Source of the DNA: Temnothorax longispinosus
Taxonomy: Eukaryota; Arthropoda; Insecta; Hymenoptera; Formicidae
Assembly: GCF_030848805.1 (NCBI RefSeq)
Contig: NC_092358.1
Span: 11,758,433 to 11,822,432, forward strand
Length of the DNA stretch: 64,000 nt
Reading direction: 5' to 3'
The notes below the pieces were generated by a model. That model worked only from the letters and a program-made list of their open reading frames with translations, was not told the origin of the DNA and ran no database searches. The translations under genes and the position numbers were made by a program. Below, piece by piece: positions 36,236-49,107 of the stretch (positions are counted from its first letter, which is position 1; every line of letters begins with the position of its first letter).

Positions 36236-36358
36236 AATGACCAACGGAACGGGAAGCTAACCCTAGCGGAAAGTTTTAGAACTTTAAAACTGTGGTACAT
36301 CGGTACATAGTAGGGGCTACTACCATATGATCTCGAGGAAGAGGCGCGCAATACAATT
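36236..36358. repeat. Inverted terminal repeat, 5' side of the element
   Basis: 36236-36334 is an exact inverted copy of 31118-31216. The outermost 39 bases (36320-36358) are matched perfectly by the internal complementary region at 31358-31396. The terminus is AATT, as at the other end. Confidence 0.8.
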
Positions 36359-38309
36359 TCTTTTGTAGTCTATTTATATCCTATGTAACATATTCATTTT
36401 TTTGAAATAAAAAAAACATCCTTATTTAAATCTTCTTGGAATCATATTAAAAGCAATTGAAATACGCGTTTCATCATTAATACAAAATTACTTTGTAATT
36501 GTAGATCAACATTTAATAATTCTTTCATACGCGAATAGAAAAAATTGTTTAGAGCTGGTGAATGTCAATGACCGCGGAATATGTGCACGATGCAAAACGT
36601 ATATATCTTACAATTTATACTAATGTTTTAATAAAAGTCCCGTTGTACGCGCGGCAATGTAAGCCGTAATAAGTCAGATTACGTCAAAATGACAATATCA
36701 GAACGTATACGTGTCGTGTGTGTATGCGTATGGCAACGAGGGCGTCTCGATTTTCCGGAGAGACAACGATCATTTCTGTCGCCTCATATTCCGCCGGTCT
36801 ATTTAAAAAATGGACGATGCCGCGTGGACATAACATGGAGCGATGAATTACGTTACGGGAAAACGTATATGACAGCAGGGCTATGGCGCCAGGGGCAAAA
36901 ACCGACTTTTTATTATACGCTGAAACACACGGAAAGACGGTCCCCGACTTTCTCTCTCTCTCTTCCCCGCACGTATCCCATCGATCGATCGCGAGCGCGA
37001 CGTTAATTTTTGACAAGTGTCACGTCGGATGCCATGCCACCGACCTCGTGTCGTCTCTACATTGCGTCGGAGGCACTATCGATTTCGGAAGAGAGACTCG
37101 ATTCGAAATTGCCAACTGCGCCGGCTTTTACACGGCAAAACGTCTAGTGCAATCAATTTTCAGTTCAGAACAGCGAAGTGTTTTCACGGGGGGATTCTGA
37201 TATAAATCTGTATCGCTTTTTTTTCCATCGCACAATATCGCAATTGTCGCTACACGAGTATGACGCTCGTTCTCTCGACTCTACCAATTCTCCGATTTTC
37301 AAATCTTTATTTTCTATCCTAAAATAATTGAACTGCATATTGTCGAATACGATGTACCTCGGCAAATAATTTATATTTTCTACAATTTTCCAATTCTTTG
37401 TACTTCGCTTTATACGAGTTTATTAACTTTTTTTATCGAATATAAAATCTATTTATTACATTATCATCTCTATTTGTTACAAAGAGAATCAACTCTAAAT
37501 AAATAAAATGTTATCTATTTCATGCTTTATAAATATAATATAAAACTTCATGAAAAAATTGCATGTCTTTTCTATTTTAATGAAACATGTTACACTTTGC
37601 GGTATACAAACTATTCGCTCATTTTTCAACTTTCACTCCTCTCTCTCTTTTTCTCTACTTTCTACTCTACATAAGAATTTCCCTTCTTTATAAGAGAGGA
37701 AGCTTTGTTAGAAGACTCCATAGGTACAGTTAGAGTAAGATAACTCCATTTAATGTTACAAAAGGTATAGAGTACTATAGAGCCAACAACGAAGCATGCA
37801 TCGCGGCATTAGTTCTCATCGTTAGAGAACGGCGCAGGGTCGATAAAGACAACGGCAAACGGTATTTGCATTTACAATTGCCGTTCGCTACCGCGTTTAT
37901 CCACATCCCTGTCTGTTCGTACCAGTCGCAACCGACAAATCGATTAAAATTATCATTATATAAGAAACGTTAACGTATCTTTGTATTTATATCAAACGTC
38001 TCGGGATCGCTAAACCATTAGATATTACTTCGGGACGTTGTTATTTTATCGAATTACGAACGGTACAATTATCTAAGCGCAAACGCGGTCGTTCGGAAAA
38101 TGCTTCTTATCTGAAGAAAGGCAGAAGGCACTCAACGGCAATATGTCGAGTGTAAACGTCAAGGAAAGAGAAAGAGAAAGCGCTCGGCAACTTCGTGCTA
38201 TAAAAAAAGGAAGTACAAGCCGATTGCAACGCGATATTGCTCGTAGCCTCGGAAATAACGGTAAGGGAATACTTTTCCGGCTCGTGCGCCGTTAATTAGC
38301 TACTCACCG
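36359..38309. other. No gene recognised
   Basis: Ordinary AT-rich DNA with a CpG-rich patch at 36690-37200. The frames there are open on both strands and have no domain. Confidence 0.5.
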
Positions 38310-38342
38310 ATGTCGTCGTCGTCATCGTCGTCGTCGTCGTCG
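38310..38342. repeat. (GTC)n microsatellite
   Basis: About 11 GTC units with one ATC variant. Confidence 0.85.
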
Positions 38343-38998
38343 CTTCCCCCAAAAAGAAAAGGCAAAGCAAAAAAAGTACGGTAGATCGCGCGATACTGTA
38401 TACGAGAAGTACGGTTACTCGCCAGAGATGCCTCCGCGAATTATTGAGGCACTAACGGAGAGGCGAGCTCTCTCTTTCTCTTACGATATTCCGATAGATG
38501 GCGAATTAATGGAGTTTGAGACTAGGAAGTCTTGTTTACGAGCGATACAGTTCATCGGAGCATAAATATGAAGGAAGAAAGGAGCAAAGAGCGAAAGCGA
38601 CAGAAAGAGAGAGAGAGAGAAAGAGAGAGAGGGGGGAGAGGAGGCTTATTATAAAATGTAGATATATAATGACGGATTTTTCAATGACCGCTCAACGTGT
38701 TTAATAAGAATAATGAATATATTTAACAAATATAATAATTAATTCGTAGAAATTTTTTAAAAAATACTCATAAAAATTATTTGTCACATTTACTTTAATT
38801 TTCATATCTTTACTCCCGATTGCTGCCCAACGGCAATTGTTTATCATCTCAGAATTTATCATTAATTAAAATTCCAAATAAAGTATAATACAAGTTATAC
38901 TTTTTCCTGTCTCTTTAAAAAATTTAATATTATTTTCTTCTGTACTTTGTTAAATCTGCCACTAGATATAACCAACAGCTACTCGATTATTATTCGAA

Positions 38999-39001
<3 letters not shown>

Positions 39002-39050
<49 letters not shown>
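39002..39050. repeat. (TA)n microsatellite
   Basis: About 24 uninterrupted TA units. Confidence 0.95.
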
Positions 39051-39054
<4 letters not shown>

Positions 39055-42000
39055 AAAAAATACTGCAGAAGAGAGAGATACTGTCATGGCTTAGATATTT
39101 TACGGAGGAAGTCGCACGCGCGAGATGCTGGCGTGCATAAACTCGCGAACGGTGAGCAGTGTGCACTTTCGCGCGTTTTATCCTCTATGAGGTGCACGAG
39201 GAGTCGAGTGGATCTGCGAGAAACGTAAAGTCTCGCTTACGCGAACAATTTACCGAACGCAGTCTGTGGAAGGCTTGGGAGATGAATCATGAAAAGAGAA
39301 CGGCGGAGACTGACTTCTACGGGAGATAGAATCTATTTCGAAAGTAACGAGAGATGCAACGCGGCTTGAATAATGCAATATCAATTTCGATCGCCCGATA
39401 AATATCAGATATTTATTACAAGATGTCTGCGGTTGTTCATTATAAATCGCGATGCGTTGTTCATCGTGACTCATTAACTATAGTCGGTGAATAAAACGTT
39501 ATCGCTCGCTATCTTTAATCATTTATATCATTCATAAAATTAAATGCTTCTCGCGTAACGCGAAAAAGAATTAAAATCAAAGACGAGATAATAAAGTGAG
39601 TAATGGAGAAAGATCTTTGCGCGTTCAGAAACAACTCTATCACACAGAAAAAAGCTAACAAGAAAATTATTAACTATATACAAGTAAAATTAAAAGTCCG
39701 TATACATACGATGCAAAAAAAAGAATCATTAAACAGATTAAACAGAATAGGGATAAAATGAGTAACGGAAAGGTTTGTGCATATATCCGAGAGAAGCTCG
39801 ATTACACGTTTGTGGGGGATGACACAAGGAAGAAAAGAAAGCTCTCCCCCCCCTGCCGGCTGCGCGCGGCCGACAATTTCAATGCAAACTTCACAGAAGG
39901 GAAAGAATGGGAGGTAGTGGCAAAAGGATGAGGCAGGGACTGCGCTCTTAATGCGGAAAGTTTAATGATATTAATGAAAGTGGCTATATATAGCGGTAGG
40001 CGCTGCATTTTCAGGCGCGGCTCAACTTTAATAATGTCTGCTTCATTTACATTCCCGCGAATGTAGAGGTGGCAAGAGTCCGACCGGTGTTGAGCCCGCA
40101 TGCTAAAAACGGGGTCGATGCGCTCCGCGAAGGAATATCTCGGAAGCGACATTGCGGAACAAGAGGAGAGTCGCTATCCCTTAATTTCCAGGAGACCGCG
40201 TCACTTCCGCGTTAATTGTACTCTTCGGTCGAGTCGAGGAGGGAAAATAACGAGCGGCACGTTCTCTCGCGCCGCGCTACTGCAATTTCGGTAAATCGCC
40301 GACTCTCGAAAATGCGTAACGGCGCAGGAACGGGTTGTGGTAAGGATGCTAAAAAGAATACACTTAATCCTCGCGATACCTCTCCTCTGTTCCACCTCAC
40401 CTCCTACCTCTGTTCTCGCAATTAAACGTTCCTGGACAGAGGGGCGAAGAGGGAAGGGAGAGGACAATTAGATCTGTAAAGCGCGGGGATCTTTAACAGG
40501 CGCAAAATCATCAGCGTACATCGTTTATTCGCATAAAGACCCCCGCTTCGCATCCATTTCTCGCTCGCGAGATTATCGTTGTGCGTTATGCTCTTTCCCG
40601 CTTTGATTGTCCGCCTCTCGCGAAATGAGAATGCTGAACGGTGATTAAATTTAATTAACTGTAACAGCTGGCCGGAACTTACCGACTTGCCGGCGATATC
40701 TGGTGGCATTCGCGGCTAATGGTTGAAAGAGAGGCTTACCTGAAACAGAGAGAAAAGAAAGGGTGGTGATGATTATTATTATTTCATGCTTAAATGAGAA
40801 AATCATCAGTTACAATGAATACCGTGCGCTCTGAAAAGAACCTTCTTCTCTGTCCCTTCTATAGAAATATAGAAAGAATGGTACAGCAATAGAGACTTTA
40901 AAGTTTAAATCCGTTTTTTAATTACCTTGCAGATACCTTCTTTGTCATTAAAAAATATACCAATATAAATTTTTTATTTGTACTCAAAATATTTGCACGA
41001 AATGGCTTTATTTTTAAATACATACTAGTATATAAAAGATAAAATATCACTCCGGGTTTAATTTCTAATATCCATTTAATTTTAAACATCTAATTAGAAT
41101 TTTCATCTAGAAGTTAATTAGCGAGATAATTATTGATAAAGAGAGAGGTCAGATATTTAAAAATGAACAATAAAATGTTATAATAGAAGGGCCTATCAAG
41201 CACTCATTGTGAAGTGCAGGTTCGGATTTAAGATTTTCTCGATATAATAATCTGGAGCGCGTAATACTTCTATGTTGTATAACATCCTTACGTACGTATT
41301 ATAGAAACAGAGGCACATACACGTCTTGAAAGGCACGTACGTAGACTACTATATTACTTCTTGAGAGCTCGAGAGGAAAGGAAGCGTCTTAAGGGGAAAT
41401 AAGTATTTGCCGAGTCCGAACGGGACGATTCTCCTTCATATTATAACGCTTCGGCTGTTCTCTCTCTCTTTCTCTCTTCTCGAGTTCTCAAGGAATTCTC
41501 GTTCGAGAAGAGCGTCTCGAAGATCGGCATCCTCGCGCATATACACACACATACATACACATTATACATACACGCACGCACACGTGCACGAAAACAACGA
41601 TCGAGATCGATTAATACGTAAATATCGCACGCAGACCGGGAAATTCGTTGTAATCTCTTGCAGGCAGAGACCTTAATCTCTTCCCAAGAATGATGGAAGA
41701 TGTGAAGAAACTGCCGTGGATTTGCGCGCCAATATGGATTCCGCCCTCGCTCGATCGGAGCCCTTAAGTACTTCGGCAACTCGTTTCGGCCACCCTTTGA
41801 ATGACAATAACCCCCGCCGATATAAGGGAGAAAACGAACAACGGGAATGAGAAAGTCTCCGCGCAAGAGGTGATTGCCGTCAAACGACGGTCGCTCATAG
41901 TAACATCGGTTACAGATCACTCTTCTGAAAATTGATGGTTTTATGGAAATTTTATTAACTTTTCTTTGAAAGATCGATACTCGTAGGCCATAAAGAATTT

Positions 42001-42840
42001 CATTTTATTTTATTTTTTTTGCATTATGGACACATTGTCTTTTTATTAATTTCGTTCACTAATCTTATTATTTATTTACCAATTGGCTCTTATTAATGTG
42101 GTTTCGATTTTCTCCATTTAACATTTTTTTCGTTATTTTTAAGTAAGAAAGAACAAAATAAAATCACATTTATAGCGCGCATAATGCGCGACTCGCTTAA
42201 ACCATAATCCACGGCTGTGTTATTTTCGAAATAACGATGATCACGGTAAGTAAAGTAACGGGTTTTACCAGTCTCAATTACACCTTGATAGATACGTGCT
42301 TCTGATAAATAGAATACAATTCTCATTAATTCAGCGCCTTGAAAGCGCGGTGCTGTGTGATCAATGTCACTCTGCGGCTTCGAGATAAAACATTTAACGT
42401 CCTACATTTGATCTAGGACACTTCCCTCCTCCTTTTTCTCCTCCTTCTTGCGAACCACAAAATGACATTGGCGATTCTAATCCAAGATATTGAGGCGTTT
42501 CTCGGTCTAGTATTTTCAGTCACGACGTTGCTCCTAAAACGAAACAGTAGCGAATCGCTCCTTTTTCAAATAATTGACAACAGAGAGAGATTTAAGAAAG
42601 AATATTCCATCGAACAAAAATGACACTCCACTAAAAATGAGTATAAAAACAACATAAGACAGAGACGTCTATATCGATGTCAGTAGTGCGCGCGGATACG
42701 AAAGTCATAACTTGTGAGACTCATGAATAAACGCGGGACATAACGAGTCTTTTCCCGTGGGAATTTTATACGAGACGAGAATATATCGTGAGAGATCGCG
42801 ATGACGAAAGAGCGAAAAAGAGAGGGGTACAAAGAAAAAG

Positions 42841-42845
<5 letters not shown>
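39051..42845. other. No gene recognised
   Basis: Mixed AT-rich and CpG-rich DNA. A minus-strand frame of 159 codons (41441-41920) passes through a pyrimidine-rich tract and a CA-rich stretch and shows no family pattern. I treat it as chance. Confidence 0.45.

Positions 42846-42846
<1 letters not shown>

Positions 42847-42887
<41 letters not shown>
42847..42887. repeat. (GA)n microsatellite
   Basis: About 20 GA units. They produce the serine/leucine run in the 162-codon minus-strand frame at 42705-43193, which I do not regard as a gene. Confidence 0.9.
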
Positions 42888-42888
<1 letters not shown>

Positions 42889-44231
42889 GTGGACGATGTA
42901 TGCACTTCGTATCTGGCCTCTAAAATAACCGCTAGGGACGGTCCATGCGGGGAATAACAAGAGTGAGAGTGGGAGAGGACTCTTCTACGTGATTGATCCT
43001 CGAAGAGTAGCATTATCCCGCCGGCCGGCACCGCGATAGCATCTGAAACGGCGCGGCGCGAGCGAGAGGACGAGGTCGACGAGTGCAGCAACGTTGTTGC
43101 ACGCGCGCATTGCATACGTAGGTAGGTAGGTGCACGCTTCCACTTCCGGCGAAAAAAAAGGATGATCTCTCTCTCACTCTCGCACTCTCTCACTCTTTCC
43201 GCCTCCCTCGTTGTTGACGGGGGTCTCGCGGGTCAATCGGAGCACAATTTCCGCCTGCTCTCATCCTCTCCTCGCGGCCAAATTGCCCTGATCGCGATCG
43301 GCCGATGACCCGCGAACGCGCTAGACTGATCCACCCTAGAAATTTCGAAATATGTTGCGATCAGATTTTCCGAGGGCACGTCGTATTTCTAGAGGCGTTC
43401 TTGAAGGCTCGACGAGTTTCTTAATTCTTTTCGAATTTATCACCACTTCGAATTAGACATATCTCATATTTTTTTCTAATTTCATTTTTCTGGACTTTTC
43501 GAATGACATAAAATGTGACGCGTCTAATAGACAATATCTTTAAATGAAATTATCTTGATAATTCGAGATTAATCGCTCATATGTTCAATTAGATACTAAA
43601 TATTTTTTAAGAGATCTGTCGTTTTAAATTTTCTTTTTTATAATTTTATAATTCTAAATAAGAATTCTAGATTAAATATTAGATTAATAGCAAATTTTCT
43701 TTTTGTTTCTAGTTGTAAGTAATCATAAGAAATATATTTACAGATATACTAATCATATTTCTGTAAAAAATTTTATATGAAAATTTCGGGAATTTATCGA
43801 AATACATCTATCCATCTATCTTATCGTTTCGTACTTCTTCGATCTCAAAAGCGATTCACTTCAAGTTCCACATAGCCACCTATGTATATTCTATTCCATT
43901 CTATTCTAATGCATTCTCTCTCGGGCTGAAACTTCCGCCCTCACCGGAATACTCGTGTAAACGAGTACGATTCGGCGCGAGTAGAGAGTATACGAAAGGG
44001 AGGAGGAGACGTTGCGCCGTGACGCAACTCGGCCGCGATGAATGATTTATCGTCCGCTCGCGGATTATCCACCGCGCATAAATTACACACTCCTCTCGAA
44101 ACGAAGCGTGTAGTGCGTGCCACGGCGCGACGGCGGAAATGCGAAACGCGGTAACGGTATATCGTCGGAAACCGTGGCGCGAATCGTGGCCGCGACCTCG
44201 CGGAGGAAGTGTCGGGGACACATGATAGGTA
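42888..44231. other. No gene recognised
   Basis: CpG-rich DNA (42960-43340, 43930-44220) around an AT-rich core. No domain-bearing frame. Confidence 0.5.
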
Positions 44232-45320
44232 GGGGAGACCGGGGCTGGTTGTGACATTTTTTCTATAAAGTGTCTCAACTCTTTGATTATGTTGTTTTTA
44301 TAAATGAATCTAGGCTTGCTAGATTCAGTAACTAATCGGGATTTCAATTTAATAATAGTTTTATCTAACCGCTCATTAGAAATTATATAAATTAAAAAAT
44401 TCTGAAAAAAGAGACATGTAACTTTTTACCCCACACCAGGGGCTGGTTGTTACACCACACGGGGTAAATTGTTACAACAAAAAAACAAATGTAATCTCAA
44501 ACTTTTTATTAAGAATAATCATGGTTTGTCTTCTTAATTCGAACAAAAATGAAATATTGTTTATAACAAATTACAAAAAATGTTTAAGTCCAAGTAATAA
44601 TATAGTACTTTTTAACTTTAAATAAAATTATAGTGTTATTTTAAACAAAAACTTAGGCATACAATTTTCTTTTGGCCTCTTTGCTTTATCACATTGAAAT
44701 AAAAATTAAATAAAATTATGTTCTTATTTAGCGAAAAACTTAGACATATTACTTTTTTGGTATCTTTGCTTTATCACAACAAAATAAAAATAAAAAAAAT
44801 AAAAATTAAGTAAAATTATGTTCTTATTTAAATAAAAATTCTTTAAAAAACAAAAATACAAGTAACTTTTAATCTAAACAAAAGTTATAAGCTCTATTCA
44901 TCATAAATTATCTATCATAAATTAATTGTGGTTTGTCACAACCTGCCCCGAGAAAATGTCACTTTTAGCCCCAACACCAAAACTAACCTCTTAAGATTAA
45001 ATATTAAAACACAATATTTGTAAAGCTTATAAAAGTAAGGTTTATTGTAAACAGATACCACACATAGACATTTCTGCTTATTTATATAACAAGTGCTAGA
45101 CCAATAATACTAAAAAATGAAAATGTTACAAATCTGCGTTTTTTACGGCTGCTTGTCCGGGCTCCTCTCACAAGAACGCCAGCGCCACTAACTCGCGCGG
45201 TATGTCGGCCGACACTGGCGTGATCATTTATCTCTTTCTAACGTTACTATAGCGTTTCCGGTTTAGCTACCATTGGCACTGTAACAACCTACCTCTGTAA
45301 CAACCAGCCCCAGTCTCCCC
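44232..45320. mobile_element. 1.1-kb TA-flanked element with G-rich termini
   Basis: The left end GGGGAGACCGGGGCTGGTTG and the right end (reverse complement GGGGAGACTGGGGCTGGTTG) match over about 25 bp with two differences. TA lies outside each end (44230-44231, 45321-45322). Related G-rich motifs recur inside: CAGGGGCTGGTTGTTACA and GGGGTAAATTGTTACAAC near 44438-44475, and GTTTGTCACAACCTGCCCCG near 44934. The interior is AT-rich, with three imperfect copies of TAAATAAAATTATGTTCTTA (about 44623, 44704, 44804). No transposase frame was found, so it is non-autonomous. Confidence 0.7.
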
Positions 45321-48300
45321 TACACCAACGTGAGGCATAGACGTGAGCACACAGATGCATCTGTCGCTTTGCCGTCACTGTAAATGCTCGTAAGCAGATT
45401 ATACTCGGCTGACTGTGTCGCTGCCTAATTGCTCGCGTAGACTTAAATTCCAAACCGATATGCGGCCCCTCGCGTCGCAGGGAGCGAACGTCAGTTGGTC
45501 CGTACCCGAGATTTCGGTAATGAACATTTAGTTAACGAGTGATACTTCCTAACTGAAGATAGCATGAAGTTTGTTCGAGTTCTGTTTGAGATAGAATCTC
45601 CGCTCTTGTTTGCCTGCTGCGCACACAAGCGAAGCTTGAAGTCGAGCGATACTCCCCGTATTTTCTTGTTCAGACGATTTTGATGGAGATGATGTATTTG
45701 CAATATTATACAAAATGTTTTGTGACTTGATTGTCTAAAATATCTCATCTTCGCTGTTAGAGGCAACAGAAAGATATCTTGGGAACAAGAGTGTACTCTC
45801 TGATTCGGCAAGAGATATTTTGACGATAATACTTGATCTGGCGATCGCGTAGACTCATAGAGTCGGTTTTTCCATCACGTCGGCGAATAGCGTTTATCGA
45901 CTTTTAACTCGCCGACTTTTTCACCGAGGTAAGTAACGCGGTCCGATATTGCCCGGCGGGCGGTGTAAGCAAAGCAAGAACAGTTACGGCGATAAATGTC
46001 GAAGCACGCCGCCGGGTGTGTTTTATTTCCGCACTCCCGCGATATGGAAATTCTCAATTTTCGCCCGACACTGCGTAATTTCCGTCTTACGCTTTTCCTC
46101 GGTAGTATAACCGCGCCGCGATTCCGCCAATTCAATATTCCGAAAAAGAGAGCGCGCGCCGATTACGAAAATACGTATTATATATTCCGCTCTCGATACA
46201 GATAAATCAATATCAGAATTTTTCTCTTCGTTTCCTTCCCATTGAAATACAGATTTAAAGATTAAGGTCGCTGCCGCGCTCAGTCAATAATACTTTCTCT
46301 TATCTTATTGTTACATAATAATTTTAAGTCCGTTACAGCAATAAAGTTTTGACCGCTTCTTAAATCGATACTTTCAAGCTCATCTAGCCAGACTTTTTTC
46401 AAACGCGAAAACTTCACGACTCTCCCATCTCGGAAAAGAGGTGACACTCTGCATTCGAAGGATTGAGTTGTCGGAAATTCCGTCGTCGGGAACGCGCGTA
46501 CAACGATCCCAAAAGTTTCAGGAAAATCTTTACAAGCAGCGCAGCGGTCGGGCCGCGTAAGAGCAAAACGATCGGGCAAAAACCAAAACACGAGCGTAAC
46601 TCTCTGTGCTAAAAGTTTCGCAGTGCATTTCCGGATAGCCGGTACGGCAGAGTTTCGCAGTTTGCTTTCAGAGGCAATCGGCGAGATTCCAATTGAGTGT
46701 CGAGACCAGACTTTTGGGGTAAATAAGAGTTTATCGAGAACTCTGCAATTTATCCGTTGACACCTCTCGCAAATCACATCGGAATTAAGACCGTTTGTCA
46801 TTCCGTGCATTATGCAAGAGATGAGTGTAAATTACATTGCTCTGAATTTGATTGAGAATTATTGACGAAACTGACCCATGCTCTTATCAGAAATTAAATA
46901 ATAATAACATCGAGATTAATTTTTTCGCCCGTTGCAATCGAATTCGAACCAAATCAAGCCACCATTGTCGTCAATAATTTCGTATCTTCGCGTAATAGCT
47001 CGCTTCTTGTCGCACGAAAGATTCCACGAGATGGAACAAATTGCTTAAATGTACCTTTGTAAGTACGATATAATCGGATTCGAACATTCGGCGAAAAACT
47101 GTCGTTTCGCCTGGCGGCCGAAGTAAAGAAGTTAACTTGAAAGAGGTTTAGCGAGTCTAAAGACCGGGTTAAATAACAAGAGACTTCACCCTTTCCCAGG
47201 CGAGGAAGTGTCTCGGACAAAACACGTCGCGCATCCACGGCGCGATTGAGGATCGCGGCGACGCGGACGGCGCGGCGGCGCGGCGGAGAAAACTGCATCT
47301 CGCATCTCGCCCGCGCGCGCTTCACCTCGGCCGTTCCGGTCAGAAATGCCAGGGACTGGACACGGCTATTATTACCAATTGCGCGTAACAGCTAATTACC
47401 CGTAATTATACCGGGGATATCAAGTTTTGGAGGATAACGGCCCGGTTCCCGTCGTCCACAGGAGATTGCGGTGCGCCCGCCGCCGCCGGTCTCGATATTT
47501 ACTGGCGACCACGTCGTCATTGCTCGTCATCGCATTCCCCGCTTTTGACGAAGGGGGAATTTCTTTGACGATCGCGAGAGATGCGCGATCGCAATTAGGA
47601 CGGCACGTGAGAGCGACCGAACGTGGAAAGCGGCGGTTTTTGTCTTTCGAAACGGACGGCAATTCCATGTAATGGACACCGAAGATTGCGCTTGATGAGC
47701 TAGTCGTTTTGATGATTTTGCACCAAGATACGATATGGGGGATAATCAATCAGTCCCGGGGTATTTTTCGGTCTTATATATATAGAAACGGTGGGTTTTA
47801 TAAATAAAATATAGATACTTTTTAGAGCAAAGGACAAGAGTAGGGAGCGTTTTAAGGTAAAAGCACGAAGACCGAGGCACATTATGCATTTCACATGAAC
47901 AATCTCTTGCTTTTAGTACGTAGCATTTTGCTTCGTACTTCGAAGTACTCGTTTATTCATCGCCGCCAAAGAAGGTACGCATCAATGCATAATTCACACA
48001 TATATAGAAAAAAAATATGAAATGAAATAAAATTTTCTATAAAATAAAACAAATATTACGTCTTCTCAACGCACTTTCCGTAACTTTTTACTCGAAGTAA
48101 ATGTTTGCGTGTTTCAAGCGAATGTGTTGTAATGTCCTTGCTCATATTTCTCAAAGCATTCACTTTGATGAATAGACGCGAAGGAATTCGCTTCGCTTTA
48201 TTCACGTAATACAATACTCGCTACATTCGCCTGGTAGCTTCAGCGTCATCAGGACACGTGCTGGCCTCTTCCCGGGGAAGTATAATACCTCGCGGCGTCA

Positions 48301-48349
48301 TATGCTGACGCGACATAAATCTCCCGCGTGGGTCATTCGGCTGTCTTAA
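45321..48349. other. No gene recognised
   Basis: CpG-containing DNA with the longest non-repeat frame of this part on the minus strand, 46280-46810 (176 codons). Its translation has no domain or low-complexity signature that I recognise, no homologous neighbour and no supporting splice pattern. I leave it unannotated as a gene. Confidence 0.4.
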
Positions 48350-49107
48350 GGTAGCTGTCTCGCTACGTGCTAGTCATGTGACTGTTTGTAGGTTTTCACG
48401 TTCAGAAATATATTTCAGGCAATTTTTGCTAAAAGAAAAATAATTTTATGAATTATGGTGTAAAATTTCATATGTGACAAAGTATGTTACTTTTTCCAAA
48501 TTATGTGATTTTTCTCATTTGACTCCGTTTTGATCAGCTGATCATGCGAGTCGTCGAGAAAGGTTACAAGTGAGGTTACATCTCCTTTTCGATTGAATTT
48601 TGACAATTACTGAGAAAGGGTTTCAAAACGCATGACAGGGGTGTCAATCACTATCCAATTCGGCTAAGAAAGACGAGCCCCATAACCTGCAACTACAGTG
48701 ATTAGCCAGCGGCGTTGCCAAGTCTTCCCAACCTCACCTCGACCAAAAAATGTCTGCTCGATTACCGCATTTTCACTAAAATAAACTAAAAAATTAGCAG
48801 CGAAATCTCCGGTAACCTATATATTTTATGGTTGCATCGGATTCTTCGAAATCTAATGTACAAAAAGCAATGTTTTTTTCTCACTTTATCTAATCGAAAA
48901 ATACGAAAATATGTGATTGAAACCGTGATAGAGCCTTCTTTTCTGTATGAAGTAATGCAAAATTTGTGATTTTCGAGATCGATTTTCTAGAGTAAATAGT
49001 CGGTAAGGAGCCACAGAAAAAATCGACTGCAAAGCTGATCATATAATTTGATATAAAAACCGAAATCGAAAACTTTATCTAATACATGCCCTGACGAGAC
49101 AGCTACC
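48350..49107. mobile_element. TTAA-flanked element, 758 bp
   Basis: The 13-bp termini GGTAGCTGTCTCG and CGAGACAGCTACC are perfect inverted repeats. TTAA is immediately outside both (48346-48349, 49108-49111). A TTAA target duplication is characteristic of piggyBac and of Kolobok elements. The interior has no transposase-like frame, so this is a non-autonomous copy. The termini do not begin with CCC as typical piggyBac ends do, so the superfamily stays open. Confidence 0.75.

Larger units (their letters stand above)
31048..36358 (-). mobile_element. DIRS-like tyrosine-recombinase retrotransposon, degenerate
   Basis: A 5.3-kb element read on the minus strand. Seen directly: inverted terminal repeats at 31048-31216 and 36236-36358, identical over 99 bp, and an internal complementary region at 31286-31396 matching both outer ends. 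Also seen are remnants of reverse transcriptase, RNase H and tyrosine recombinase in that order. In DIRS elements the recombinase replaces an integrase, and integration of a circular intermediate usually leaves no target duplication; none is evident here. I saw no methyltransferase domain, which some DIRS elements have. The coding region is broken by many stops and frameshifts, so this copy cannot be autonomous. LTR/Gypsy and DNA-transposon interpretations fit worse, because of the split inverted ends and the recombinase signature. Confidence 0.85.

Noticed and set aside
42705..43193. 162-codon minus-strand frame with a serine/leucine run
   Set aside because: The run is the translation of a (GA)n microsatellite; the rest shows no signature.
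46280..46810. 176-codon minus-strand frame
   Set aside because: No recognisable domain or motif, no supporting neighbours, and similar-length frames occur by chance in 64 kb of CpG-containing DNA.
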